Origin: Rhizobium tibeticum
Lineage (GTDB): Bacteria > Pseudomonadota > Alphaproteobacteria > Rhizobiales > Rhizobiaceae
Reading direction: 5' to 3'
DNA: 64,000 nucleotides
Assembly: GCF_900110205.1 (NCBI RefSeq)
Contig: NZ_FOCV01000011.1
Coordinates: forward strand, 124,001-188,000
Made by a program: the position numbers and the translations under genes. Positions 1 through 10,155 of the stretch are shown one piece after another. Each line of letters opens with the position of its first letter. Position 1 is the stretch's first letter. A model generated the notes under the pieces. The model did no database searches. It had not been told where the DNA came from and was given only the letters and a program-made list of their open reading frames with translations.

Positions 1-409
1 ACTTCGCGCGAGCCATCTGCGATTTCTCGAAGTGCTCGGTGATGGCAACCGATCCGCCTGCGGGGAATACCGCTTCGCCGGCGCCAGTCGCGGCGCGTGC
101 AGCCGCCAACCCGATAGCGTTGGCGACGGCGCCGGACGCCATCGTACCCAACGACCAGATTGCGACGGCCGAACTAAGGACTCGGCGAGAACCGAACCGG
201 TCCACCAGATAGCCGCCGATCAACTGGGTCATCGAGTAGGTCAGGAAGAACGCGCTGATGATCATGCCCTGGTGGTCGGAGCTCAGGCCGAACTCTTCAC
301 TGATCGGAATAATTGCGATGTTGATCGCGGTCTTGTCTATGAAGCCGACGACCCAGCACGCGAACAACATTCCTATGATGATATGGCGTCGTTTTATGCT
401 TGAGAGCAT
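1..409 (-). CDS. MFS transporter, N-terminal part (runs off the left edge)
   Basis: The reverse strand encodes about 136 residues starting at an ATG (409-407), preceded by AGGGG about eight bases upstream; the rest lies outside the window. The protein begins with a short basic stretch, then a first membrane helix around residues 11-31. A loop of the type GGYLVDRFGSRR (about residue 66) matches the conserved cytoplasmic motif between helices 2 and 3 of the major facilitator superfamily, and further hydrophobic segments follow. The start resembles the anion:cation symporter subfamily, which often imports carboxylates or aromatic acids. It is transcribed away from the GAF/HTH regulator at 526-2463, which suggests that regulator controls it. 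The substrate cannot be read from this fragment. Confidence 0.85.
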   Translation of the reverse strand, partial: MLSSIKRRHIIIGMLFACWVVGFIDKTAINIAIIPISEEFGLSSDHQGMIISAFFLTYSMTQLIGGYLVDRFGSRRVLSSAVAIWSLGTMASGAVANAIGLAAARAATGAGEAVFPAGGSVAITEHFEKSQMARAK

Positions 410-525
410 GACGTAGTTCCCCTTTTTGATATTTACGCTTTTGTGACACCATCTCCAAAATATCCTATGTTGAAGCACACATAGTTTTCAGAAATAAAGT
501 GTGTTCTTTTCCATGGAGGGTCGCA
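410..525. promoter_or_regulatory. Divergent promoter region between MFS transporter and PucR-like regulator
   Basis: This AT-rich gap of about 116 bp separates two divergent genes and must hold both promoters. Around 474-504 the motifs GCACACAT and AAAGTGTGTT form an imperfect inverted repeat whose cores are CACAC and GTGTG. That is a plausible operator for the adjacent regulator, but the sequence alone does not prove it. Confidence 0.4.
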
Positions 526-2463
526 TTGAGGATTGATCTGCTTTCACACCCGGCATTATCTGAACTCGCACAGCCATGCGGGTTGTGCGTGCAGGATGTC
601 GAGGCCGAGGCCGACGCGGACGATGCGCCCGCCTCGATCAGGCACTCAATGGAACGCGTCGGCGAGGTACTTCACCTGGTAGTCGATCATTCCTATTTCA
701 CGGCAAGGCGATCGAAGTTCGAAATCTGCGACGATGAAGGAGATCGGGCCGCCGTGCGTATTCTACAGGCCGTTCAAAGCGCCGTGATCGAGCTTCAGAC
801 CGAGACCTTCAAGAAGCTCGCATCGGTCAATTCTGCAGTGATCAATTCGCTGGATGAGAACGAGATCGTCCACAACGTACTTCGCGAAGTGATGAATGTG
901 CTACCGCATTGCGATGCCGGCGTCTTTCGGTTGTTCGACGAGGAAAGCGGCTATCTTGTTCCTGTCTCGCATGAAGGCCTGTCCGAGGACTACACACACT
1001 ATCGCCTACAGCCGAACGAATCCGTTTCTGGCGAAGTGTTCACGACCGGTCGGCCCGCCCTTCACAATGGCAGGCAGAACATCATCGATGCCCATCGCGT
1101 AATGCGTCCCGAAAGCCAGTCCTTCATGGAACGGTCCCAGATCGCGAACGCGCTACTCTGTGTGCCGGTGGTGGTCGAAGGGAAATGCCTGGGCACGTTG
1201 ACGACACTATCTTTCTCACAAGACGGAGCCTTTTCGGCCTTCGACCGGACCGTTCTTGAATCCCTTGCAGGGCAGATCGCAGTCGCCTATCAACGCTCGC
1301 TGGCCTATAGGAACGCCGTCGAAACGTCGCGTCGACTCGAACAGATGCGCAGCGATCTCGCACGAAAGAACGCAGAATTAGATCGCGCCGTCGAGTTGCA
1401 TGAGGCGCTGCTGCGCATCTTTTCCACCGGCGACGGACTGATGGAGCAACTCCGCGCCGTGTCCGAACTGTTCCATCTAAAGTTCCGGTTCGAGAACGTA
1501 CTGGGGGTCGACTATCGATCCCCTGAGTGGACCGACGGGGATGAAACGCTGTGCCAGTCGGTGGAAGTCGCGGAGGCGCCGGTCGGCCACTTCCACTTTC
1601 GACAGTCAGGCGATTCAGGCTTTCAACGCGCGCTTTTCGGCACGCTGGGTGCATTCGTCGCGCTGGATTTCGTGCGGGACATGTCGCGGATGGACGTTTT
1701 GAACGCGCGCAAGAAAGCGCACTTCGAGGCCCTGTCGACTGGGCTGGAGTCCGAGAGTCGCGGGACTCATTTCGGGTTCAGGCTTGACCGCCTCCACCAG
1801 ATCTTCGTCGCTCCAGCCCCTCGAATAACGGATCCGACCAACACCGTCTTATCCTTGTACAAGCTGGAATCCGATCTGCAGCAGGCGATGACCACACCGA
1901 ATGCGCTGATCTTCCACGAGAACGAACAGGTGATCATGCTTGTCTCCGCGTCCACCACCGCAGCGCTCGAACGCAATCTCAACGTGATCTCGAACGTGGC
2001 GACCGGGCTGTCGATTTCCATTGGAGCGAGTGAGATCTATGACGCAAACGAGCATCATCTCAATTCGCAAGACCTCGCCTCGCAGGCCGCCGAAGCGCTT
2101 TCACGCCGTGGCCGTGCAGGACTTCTCCGATACCGCGAAATGGGACTGGAGCTACTTCTGAAAGGACAGGCACGGCAGGACGTCCTTGCCTTCGCCCACA
2201 ACATCCTAGGAGTCCTCGCTCAGGACCCGAGGCATGGCGTCCTTCGCGAAACCCTTTTGCGTTACGTTCAGGAGGGAAAGTCGGTAACGCGTAGCGCTCA
2301 GGCTTTGGGCATTCACCCGAACACCCTCTATCAACGCCTTCAGCGTATCGAAGCGGTCACGGGCCGCAACATCGCCGATGTGAGAGACTTCACGCTACTC
2401 AGTCTCGCATGCCAAATCCACGCCGAATATTTAGGGGAAACGACGTCTCCCGAGAGCGCATAG
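526..2463 (+). CDS. GAF-domain transcriptional regulator with PucR-type C-terminal HTH
   Basis: About 645 residues. The N-terminal third contains a GAF sensor domain (roughly residues 90-265, with the typical LLCVPVVVEGKCLGTL strand pattern). A short coiled coil and a degenerate central region follow. The C-terminus carries a helix-turn-helix of the PucR/CdaR type: the stretch from TLLRYVQEGKSVTRSAQALG to HPNTLYQRLQRIE is characteristic. Such proteins usually activate catabolic or transport genes in response to a small molecule. The TTG at 526 is preferred because GGAGGG lies five bases upstream; an in-frame GTG at 499 has no such site. The gene is divergent from an MFS transporter, its probable target. 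Confidence 0.75.
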   Translation: MRIDLLSHPALSELAQPCGLCVQDVEAEADADDAPASIRHSMERVGEVLHLVVDHSYFTARRSKFEICDDEGDRAAVRILQAVQSAVIELQTETFKKLASVNSAVINSLDENEIVHNVLREVMNVLPHCDAGVFRLFDEESGYLVPVSHEGLSEDYTHYRLQPNESVSGEVFTTGRPALHNGRQNIIDAHRVMRPESQSFMERSQIANALLCVPVVVEGKCLGTLTTLSFSQDGAFSAFDRTVLESLAGQIAVAYQRSLAYRNAVETSRRLEQMRSDLARKNAELDRAVELHEALLRIFSTGDGLMEQLRAVSELFHLKFRFENVLGVDYRSPEWTDGDETLCQSVEVAEAPVGHFHFRQSGDSGFQRALFGTLGAFVALDFVRDMSRMDVLNARKKAHFEALSTGLESESRGTHFGFRLDRLHQIFVAPAPRITDPTNTVLSLYKLESDLQQAMTTPNALIFHENEQVIMLVSASTTAALERNLNVISNVATGLSISIGASEIYDANEHHLNSQDLASQAAEALSRRGRAGLLRYREMGLELLLKGQARQDVLAFAHNILGVLAQDPRHGVLRETLLRYVQEGKSVTRSAQALGIHPNTLYQRLQRIEAVTGRNIADVRDFTLLSLACQIHAEYLGETTSPESA

Positions 2464-2508
2464 TGCCCAGGTGCGGCAAAAGGCGACGTGTTTGAAACGC
2501 CCTCAGGC

Positions 2509-2796
2509 TCAGGCGACGTGGTCGCCCGTCTTCAATCCCCCGAAGAAAGGGAGGCTGTCGATCCTCGAGACCGGCAGGGTCCGACCGATCGGCAACGGGC
2601 GTTACAAGTCGATGCCGCTGATATGTGTCGAACACTTTCCCGGTCGCAGTCCCCGGGTCAAGGCCGAGATCGCGCAGGGACCGACGTCCTCGAAAGGATC
2701 GCCGGTATAAAGCCCGTCCGCAATGGTGCAGCCTCACGATTGGGTTGTCGCATGCTCGATCAGGCGCTTGTTTTTGTCGCTTCGGGAAGGCTCCAT
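2509..2796 (-). pseudogene. Decayed reading frame of unknown origin in a 447-bp gap
   Basis: The gap 2464-2910 has no convincing intact gene. One reverse frame reads like protein from an ATG at 2796-2794 to a stop at 2511-2509 but is broken by two in-frame stops, a TGA about 20 codons in and a TAA about 44 codons later. Protein-like stretches include GLYTGDPFEDVGPCAISALT and LPFFGGLKTGDHVA. I do not recognise the family. The 10-mer AGGCGACGTG occurs twice, at 2481 and 2511. This may be a gene remnant or merely a coincidentally open frame in GC-rich DNA. Confidence 0.3.
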
Positions 2797-2910
2797 TCGA
2801 CATCCCAAAGGGACTATGCACCCGTCTTCGGTTCCTTCGGCTGATTCCGCCCCTTCACCAAACAGGTGACTTTCGGTATAGCCGCCTGAACCGAATGTAG
2901 AGTCTCAGCG

Positions 2911-3837
2911 ATGCGCAATCCTCCAGAACACCAATATCCTCTTCAGGGAATGGCCCTGATGGTGGGCGCGATGCTCGTGCTGCCGGCGATGGACGCAATC
3001 GCCAAATACATGGCGACCTTCGAGGCAATGTCACCCGGCCAGGTGACATTCTACCGGTTCTTTTTCCAACTCGTCTTCACGCTGCCGTTCCTGTTCTTGA
3101 TCTTCGGCCGTAAGGCACTTCATGCAAAGCGGCCCTGGATGAACCTTCTGCGCGGGGTCCTCCACGGAGCAGCCAGTCTCCTCTTTTTCGTTGCCGTGAA
3201 ATACATGCCTCTCGCGGACGTCTTCGCGATCTATTTCGTCGAGCCGCTCATGCTCACCGCGCTGTCGGCGATGTTCCTCGGCGACAAGGTCGGCTGGCGT
3301 CGGTGGATGGCGATCGCCGTCGGTTTCGGTGGCGCAATGATCGTCATCCAGCCGAGCTACGAGATTTTTGGACTGAAAGCGCTCTTGCCCGTTTTCTGCG
3401 CCTTCCTCTACTCGCTTTATCTCTTTTTGAATCGGGCGATCGGCGATGCCGATTCACCGCTGACGATGCAGACGATGGCGGGCATCGGCGGCACTGTCTT
3501 CATGGCCGCCGCATTGACCGTGGGCAATGGGCTCGGCGTCGGCGATTTCCACCCCTCCTTGCCTTCCTCTGCATTGGCCTTTGCTTTGCTGCTGATCCTT
3601 GGGACGATTTCGGGCTATGCTCATATGGTCATCGTACGAGCTTTCCGGCTGGCACCGTTGTCGCTGCTCGCACCCTTCCAGTATTTCGAAATCATTTCCG
3701 CAACGGTGCTCGGCTACGCGCTCTTCGGCGATTTTCCGAACTTTTCGAAGTGGATTGGTATCCTGATCATCGTCGCCTCCGGTCTCTTCATCATCTGGCG
3801 GGAGCGTGTGCAGGCGCGATCATTAAAAACGTCGTGA
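2911..3837 (+). CDS. EamA/DMT-family permease (RhaT-like)
   Basis: 308 residues with about ten hydrophobic helices in two EamA repeats, as expected for the drug/metabolite transporter superfamily. The first repeat contains the diagnostic MPLADVFAIYFVEPLMLTAL region and the second ends with FGDFPNFSKWIGILIIVASG, both typical DMT signatures. These inner-membrane carriers export metabolites or take up small solutes; the substrate is not evident. The start at 2911 has only a weak ribosome site. The gene stands alone between a decayed region and an unrelated protein. Confidence 0.85.
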   Translation: MRNPPEHQYPLQGMALMVGAMLVLPAMDAIAKYMATFEAMSPGQVTFYRFFFQLVFTLPFLFLIFGRKALHAKRPWMNLLRGVLHGAASLLFFVAVKYMPLADVFAIYFVEPLMLTALSAMFLGDKVGWRRWMAIAVGFGGAMIVIQPSYEIFGLKALLPVFCAFLYSLYLFLNRAIGDADSPLTMQTMAGIGGTVFMAAALTVGNGLGVGDFHPSLPSSALAFALLLILGTISGYAHMVIVRAFRLAPLSLLAPFQYFEIISATVLGYALFGDFPNFSKWIGILIIVASGLFIIWRERVQARSLKTS

Positions 3838-3934
3838 CTGATTGAGCGCGCCGTTAACACTGCTTCTTGAGGGATCATCAATTCGCTCGCGGTAGAAGGG
3901 CCTTCGGCCTCATGATGAGGTTTGGAGACAAAAG

Positions 3935-4642
3935 ATGAGCGAATTCCGTCTTGCTTTTCCGGCATGTGTGATTGCCGGGAAGCATCGGCTGACGGCCGAA
4001 GACATAAGTCTGCTGCGCAAGCACACCTTCCCGGAAGGCATCCGGACCGCGCACGACGTGGTCGCCATGCTGGCGCTGAACAATTCCTGCCCCGAAAAAT
4101 GCCCGGAGTGGAACGCCTTCTTTGTGGAGCAGCTCGCCGGTTTCATCGTTAACTACACCTACCCACAAGGGTCTCTCGACGAGATCAATGTGACCTGGCT
4201 CTTGCGCATGGTCGCAACCGACGGCGTGGTCAATTCGGCGATCGAGCTCGAATTGGTCCTGCACGCAATGGAGATCTCGGCCAACGTGCCGGATGAGCTG
4301 CGCGCCTTCGCGCTCGACCAGTTGCGCCTTGCCCTGGTGGAAAACATCGGCGGCTACAAGCTATCTCGTGCGATCGATCGAAAGGGCATCACCCGTCAGG
4401 ACATCGACTACGTGATGCGGGTTCTGCGCAGCGTAAGCGATGCCGGCGTCATCAAGGCACCGCCCCTCACCTGGAGCGTCCTGATGCAGATCGCCGAGGA
4501 GACGCTGTCCGTCGGTAATCACCCGCGTTGGGCCGACATTCTCTCGGCGCTACAACTCGTTGACTATGCCGAGCCCCCCCGCCGCAGCCGCTGGCTCAGG
4601 ATCGTGGACGATAGCTTCGGAAACGAAACCGCGGTCGCCTGA
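3935..4642 (+). CDS. Conserved hypothetical protein, 235 residues, upstream of pccA
   Basis: GGAG nine bases upstream supports the ATG at 3935. The protein has no signal peptide or membrane helix and appears mostly alpha-helical and cytoplasmic. Its N-terminal half has a cysteine pair in NNSCPEKCPEW (around residue 51), a possible metal or redox site. The middle (NYTYPQGSLDEINVTWLLRM) resembles a helical repeat. I do not recognise a named domain; it looks like a rhizobial conserved hypothetical. It lies 84 bp upstream of pccA in the same direction but a strong hairpin separates the two, so a functional link is uncertain. Confidence 0.75.
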   Translation: MSEFRLAFPACVIAGKHRLTAEDISLLRKHTFPEGIRTAHDVVAMLALNNSCPEKCPEWNAFFVEQLAGFIVNYTYPQGSLDEINVTWLLRMVATDGVVNSAIELELVLHAMEISANVPDELRAFALDQLRLALVENIGGYKLSRAIDRKGITRQDIDYVMRVLRSVSDAGVIKAPPLTWSVLMQIAEETLSVGNHPRWADILSALQLVDYAEPPRRSRWLRIVDDSFGNETAVA

Positions 4643-4670
4643 CACCCGCCGATATTTTTTCGGCTGATTG

Positions 4671-4707
4671 TGCGTTCCGGTGTTTATGCGTAAAACTCCG
4701 GAACGCA
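4671..4707 (+). terminator. Perfect 10-bp inverted repeat before pccA
   Basis: TGCGTTCCGG (4671-4680) pairs perfectly with CCGGAACGCA (4698-4707), with a 17-base loop, followed by TGTTTTGGG. It is either a terminator for the 235-residue gene or an operator just upstream of pccA. The short, impure T-run and the closeness to the pccA start (20 bp) leave both readings open. Confidence 0.5.
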
Positions 4708-4726
4708 TGTTTTGGGTGGAGTCTCC

Positions 4727-6736
4727 ATGTTCAAGAAAATTCTGATCGCGAATCGCGGCGAGATCGCTTGCCGCGTTATCAAGACCGCGCGCCGCATGGG
4801 AATTGCGACGGTCGCGGTCTATTCGGATGCGGATCGGGATGCACTCCACGTGGAAATGGCTGATGAGGCCGTTCATATCGGTCCTGCGACGGCCGCCGAA
4901 AGCTATCTCGTGGCGGATAAGATCATCGCTGCCTGCAAGCAGACGGGTGCGGAAGCCGTCCATCCCGGCTACGGCTTTCTGTCCGAACGGGCATCGTTTT
5001 GCGAGGCACTCGAGAAGGTAGGCATTGTCTTCATCGGTCCAAAGCCGAAGGCCATCATGGCGATGGGCGACAAGATCGAGTCGAAGAAGTTTGCGAACGC
5101 CGCCAAGGTCTCCACCGTCCCTGGCTACCTCGGCGTGATCGAGGATGCATCGCACGCGGAAAAGATCGCAGCCGAGATCGGTTATCCCGTCATGATCAAG
5201 GCGTCGGCCGGCGGCGGCGGCAAGGGCATGCGCATTGCCTGGAACGAGGCGGAAGTACGCGACGGTTTCGATCGGGCTCGTTCGGAGGCGAAGAGCTCGT
5301 TCGGCGACGACCGCGTCTTCATCGAGAAATATGTTGTCGAGCCCCGTCACATCGAGATCCAGGTACTCGCGGACGCACACGGCAATGTTGTCTATCTCGG
5401 TGAGCGCGAGTGCTCGATCCAGCGCCGCAACCAGAAAGTTGCCGAAGAGGCACCCTCACCCTTCCTCGATACTAAGACCCGCACGGCGATGGGTGAGCAA
5501 TCCGTCGCACTCGCCCGCGCTGTGGAATACCAAAGCGCCGGCACCGTGGAGTTCATCGTCGATCGTGACCGGAATTTCTATTTTCTGGAAATGAACACGC
5601 GCTTGCAGGTCGAGCATCCAGTCACCGAGCTGGTCACCGGTATCGATCTGGTCGAGCAAATGATCCGCGTTGCTGCCGGTGAGAGGCTTCCGTTTGCGCA
5701 AAGCGACATAAAGCTGAACGGCTGGGCCGTCGAGAGCCGTTTGTATGCGGAGGATCCGTACCGCAATTTCCTGCCGTCTATCGGGCGCCTGACGCGATAT
5801 CGGCCGCCTGCTGAAGGCAAATCCGCAAGCGCCATTGTGCGCAACGACACCGGCGTCTTCGAGGGTGCCGAGATTTCGATGTATTACGATCCGATGATCG
5901 CAAAGCTCTGCACCTGGGCGCCGACGCGCCTGGAGGCGATCGAAGCGATGGGCGAGGCACTCGACGGCTTCGTTGTCGATGGAATCGAACACAACGTCCC
6001 CTTCCTTGCTGCACTGATGAAGCATCCTCGCTGGCGCGAAGGACGTCTGTCGACCGGTTTCATCGCCGAGGAGTATCCGGACGGCTTTGCGCCGGTGGCG
6101 CCCGATGCAAACCAACAGGCCGCCCTCGCGGCAGTCGCCCTTTCAGCGTCCCTCATTGAAGCCAACCGCAGGGAGCGTTTCGCCGACAGGTTGCGCCCCC
6201 CGTCCGGCGCGAGCCGGGAGAAATGGACCGTCAGACTCGGTGACAGCTACGTGGATGCACGTTTGGTGGACGGGCTCGTGACGATCCCGTTCGACATGGA
6301 CATCGAGATCGGCGGCAAGATTTCTAACGTCGTCACCGACTGGAGACCTGGCGACGCCGTGTGGCGCGGCAATGTCGCGGGCCAGAGCGTGGTTGCGCAA
6401 ATCCGCCCTGTTCTCAACGGTCTTCGGCTGGACTGGCAAGGACTATCCCTGGAAGCCAAGGTGCTGACGCCGCGTCATGCCGAGCTCGAGAGACTGATGC
6501 CGGTCAAGCTTCCACCGGATACGTCGAAGCTGCTGCTCTGCCCGATGCCCGGTCTCGTGGTTTCCATCGCCGTAATCGAGGGGCAGGAAGTCAAAGCCGG
6601 TGAAACGCTTGCCGTGGTCGAGGCCATGAAAATGGAGAATGTTCTCCGCGCCGAACGCGATCTCGTGGTCAGCAAAATAAACGCCAAGCCGGGTGAGAGC
6701 CTAGCTGTCGATGCCGTGATACTCGAGTTTGCCTGA
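4727..6736 (+). CDS. pccA: Propionyl-CoA carboxylase, biotin-carrying alpha subunit
   Basis: 669 residues. Order: biotin carboxylase domain (1 to about 450, opening with KILIANRGEIACRV, with the glycine-rich ATP loop SAGGGGKGMR near 167), a central linker/BT domain, and a C-terminal biotinyl domain with VEAMKMEN, where Lys635 would be biotinylated. The enzyme uses ATP and bicarbonate to carboxylate biotin, which then carboxylates propionyl-CoA to methylmalonyl-CoA with PccB. Length and domain order match PccA rather than the roughly 450-residue AccC; a methylcrotonyl-CoA subunit is the alternative. PccB is encoded at 12457-13989 on the other strand. The ATG at 4727 with GGTGGAG upstream is chosen over an upstream TTG. 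Confidence 0.9.
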   Translation: MFKKILIANRGEIACRVIKTARRMGIATVAVYSDADRDALHVEMADEAVHIGPATAAESYLVADKIIAACKQTGAEAVHPGYGFLSERASFCEALEKVGIVFIGPKPKAIMAMGDKIESKKFANAAKVSTVPGYLGVIEDASHAEKIAAEIGYPVMIKASAGGGGKGMRIAWNEAEVRDGFDRARSEAKSSFGDDRVFIEKYVVEPRHIEIQVLADAHGNVVYLGERECSIQRRNQKVAEEAPSPFLDTKTRTAMGEQSVALARAVEYQSAGTVEFIVDRDRNFYFLEMNTRLQVEHPVTELVTGIDLVEQMIRVAAGERLPFAQSDIKLNGWAVESRLYAEDPYRNFLPSIGRLTRYRPPAEGKSASAIVRNDTGVFEGAEISMYYDPMIAKLCTWAPTRLEAIEAMGEALDGFVVDGIEHNVPFLAALMKHPRWREGRLSTGFIAEEYPDGFAPVAPDANQQAALAAVALSASLIEANRRERFADRLRPPSGASREKWTVRLGDSYVDARLVDGLVTIPFDMDIEIGGKISNVVTDWRPGDAVWRGNVAGQSVVAQIRPVLNGLRLDWQGLSLEAKVLTPRHAELERLMPVKLPPDTSKLLLCPMPGLVVSIAVIEGQEVKAGETLAVVEAMKMENVLRAERDLVVSKINAKPGESLAVDAVILEFA

Positions 6737-6837
6737 CGAACGCCGATGACCGCTAGCAGTCGCGCCGGTTAGGTTTTGTTAACCGCTGATTGCCTATCGT
6801 TGCGCCTCCCCGGTCGGATGCTGGATGGAGGTAGCAA

Positions 6838-8106
6838 ATGACGGCGCTGCAATCGGCGGTCCTCTTGCTCATCATAAATCTTGGCCTTCTCTGGCTTTTG
6901 ATGCGCGCTCCGCTGGGGCGTAGTACCATCTGCCTTAGCCGGATCTATCGATGCTCCCCCGATATACTCTGGAAGGCGATGAATCCCGCCGGTCCCGATG
7001 CATCCTGGCACCACTCGGTCATCAGCAGTCGCGCGCTCGCCAATCGCCGGGGCATTGTGGAGCAAACCTACCGGCATCTCGACAAGACCGGCGCGCCGTC
7101 ACGCAGACTTCTCGCACTTGAACCGCTGCCATACGTCGCGAAGAACGCCCACGGGTTCCAGTCTCGCATCATTGATGACAGCACGCTGGACCCCGCGTTC
7201 TGGAATGACTACCGGGAGCGGCGCATCATTCGACCGACATCGGATGGTGCCTTGCTGGAGGTGGAGCAGACCGACCGCTATCGCGGACTGGCTTTCCTCA
7301 TGTTTCGCTATTTTTTCCTGCGCCGTGAAATGCAGGCGCTGGACGGATGGTTGAAGACGGGCGAATCCCTGCCGCAGGGTTACTTCGAGCGACCGCTGGT
7401 CCAGGGCGGTCTTGCGGTTCTGTCGACTCTGCTGCTCTGGCCGTTCTTCGGGCTCAATGCGAGTGGCCTGATGGTCTCGACTTTCCTGACGCTCGTCATA
7501 GCGCTGCACGAGCTGGGCCATATGGCCGCTTACCGCATGTTCGGCCATGCATCGGTCAGAATGATCTTTGTGCCGCTGCTTGGCGGCATTGCCGTCGGCG
7601 GCAGGCCGTACCGTTCGTTGTTCGAAGTGGCAACCTGTGCGCTGATGGGCGCGGGAATGTCGGCCTTTCTGGTCCCGATCATTGCGGTCGCCACGCAGCT
7701 TTCGGACGTGGGCCTGCTCTCTTCGGCATCACGGGCGCCTCTGCTCGTGTTCATGTTGATCCTCGGTGCTTTCAATCTGCTGAATTTACTGCCGATGCAT
7801 CGCTTCGATGGAGGCCAGGTCCTCCGGCAGATTTTTCGCACGCCAAGGTCGCAGATAGCCGCCAGCTTCGTGGTAACGCTCTGCATTCTCGGGATCGGAT
7901 TCGAGATCGGTTTGCCCGCGAAAATGCTGACGATGGGCTTGCTCGTCTTCACGCTTGTCAGTCTCGTCAGCGGCGGCTCGGTCAAACCGCGCCAGACGCT
8001 CGACGAGATGACGGATGGCGAGCGCATGCTCGTTGCCTTCGGTCTCTATGCGGCTATTGCGATACATGGCTATGCCATTATTTTCGCGACCGAAAAGCTC
8101 TTCTGA
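6838..8106 (+). CDS. M50-family (site-2-protease-like) membrane metallopeptidase
   Basis: 422 residues. An N-terminal membrane segment precedes a soluble region of about 150 residues, then a multi-helix core. The zinc motif HELGH (residues 224-228) lies in a hydrophobic helix, and the second signature LLPMHRFDGGQ supplies Asp324 as the third ligand, as in M50/S2P intramembrane proteases. The usual NPLDGG form is modified here (MHRFDGG). Such enzymes cleave membrane-bound substrates, often releasing regulators. GGAGG sits seven bases before the ATG. It follows pccA and precedes the formaldehyde genes; its substrate is unknown. Confidence 0.8.
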   Translation: MTALQSAVLLLIINLGLLWLLMRAPLGRSTICLSRIYRCSPDILWKAMNPAGPDASWHHSVISSRALANRRGIVEQTYRHLDKTGAPSRRLLALEPLPYVAKNAHGFQSRIIDDSTLDPAFWNDYRERRIIRPTSDGALLEVEQTDRYRGLAFLMFRYFFLRREMQALDGWLKTGESLPQGYFERPLVQGGLAVLSTLLLWPFFGLNASGLMVSTFLTLVIALHELGHMAAYRMFGHASVRMIFVPLLGGIAVGGRPYRSLFEVATCALMGAGMSAFLVPIIAVATQLSDVGLLSSASRAPLLVFMLILGAFNLLNLLPMHRFDGGQVLRQIFRTPRSQIAASFVVTLCILGIGFEIGLPAKMLTMGLLVFTLVSLVSGGSVKPRQTLDEMTDGERMLVAFGLYAAIAIHGYAIIFATEKLF

Positions 8107-8240
8107 CGCAAGCCGCGCAGTGGCTGGCGCAATCAGCGTATTCGAGGCTGAAACTCACGCATCCGGACAGTTTTTCCTTGAGCCGGCAGCGCCGTGCGTG
8201 CAAAGGTCCGCGCAATCAAATCAAGCAGGAGACACCTGAC

Positions 8241-9368
<1,128 letters not shown>

Positions 9369-9472
9369 GGAGAAGACGACGGAATGCGGCGCGACTTTGA
9401 AATGGCCTGCGGCTTTTTCGCAAATTGATCCTGATTTGGGAGCCGTGGGCAGCTAAGGAGGAGGAGCTGAAC

Positions 9473-10051
9473 ATGCCAAGTCAAGTATCGATACACCCCG
9501 CCCTCGACGGCGGCGTGAAGAAAGGCCAGGCAAATTTCAATGGCGGCACGCTGGTCTGCGCTTGCACCGACCGTGCCGTGAAGGTGGCGATCAAGGGCAC
9601 CATCGCCCATAATCACGCCTGCGGTTGCACCAAATGCTGGAAGCCGAAGGGAGCGGCTTTTTCCGTCGTCGCGGTGACCCCGCATGAAAACGTCACGGTG
9701 CTGGAAAATGGCGACAAGCTGCACGTCGTCGATCCGGATGCGCTTATTCAGCGCCACGCCTGCAAGGCGTGCGGCGTCCACATGTACGGACCGGTGGAGC
9801 GCGAACATGCGTTCAAAGGGCTCGACTTCGTCCATCCGGAACGCTTCCAGGAAGGCGGCTGGCCGGAGCCGACATTTGCGGCCTTCGTCTCCTCGATCAT
9901 CGAGTCGGGCACGCCGCCTTCGGCGATGGCAGGCGTACGCGGCCGCCTGAACGAACTCGGCCTCACGCCCTATGACTGCCTGAACCCGACGCTGATGGAT
10001 GTCATCGCAACCTGGGTGGCGAAGAAGGCAGGCACGCTGAAGGAAGCCTGA
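9473..10051 (+). CDS. gfa: Glutathione-dependent formaldehyde-activating enzyme
   Basis: 192 residues, the family length. The cysteine sets typical of Gfa zinc sites are present: CACTD near residue 26, CGCTKCW near residue 46, and CKACG near residue 96. Gfa is reported to speed condensation of formaldehyde with glutathione, supplying FrmA. The ATG follows a strong AAGGAGGAGGAG. It lies about 100 bp after frmA in the same direction, consistent with one detoxification operon. A frame extending upstream to 9425 is disfavoured because the Shine-Dalgarno site points to 9473. Confidence 0.93.
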   Translation: MPSQVSIHPALDGGVKKGQANFNGGTLVCACTDRAVKVAIKGTIAHNHACGCTKCWKPKGAAFSVVAVTPHENVTVLENGDKLHVVDPDALIQRHACKACGVHMYGPVEREHAFKGLDFVHPERFQEGGWPEPTFAAFVSSIIESGTPPSAMAGVRGRLNELGLTPYDCLNPTLMDVIATWVAKKAGTLKEA

Positions 10052-10155
10052 TGTCTTGAACGAATGGCAGCCGTCGGATTATGAGACCCGAACGAACCGC
10101 CGCTACGCGCCCGTCAGGTGCCGCGTAGCGTTTCAGCCAAAGCAGATTGAAATTC

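Noticed and set aside
7347..8240. An N-terminal extension of frmA, since the frame stays open back to 7347.
   Set aside because: FrmA proteins start at MDVRAAVAVEAGKPL, and AGGAG sits directly upstream of 8241; the extension overlaps the M50 protease gene.
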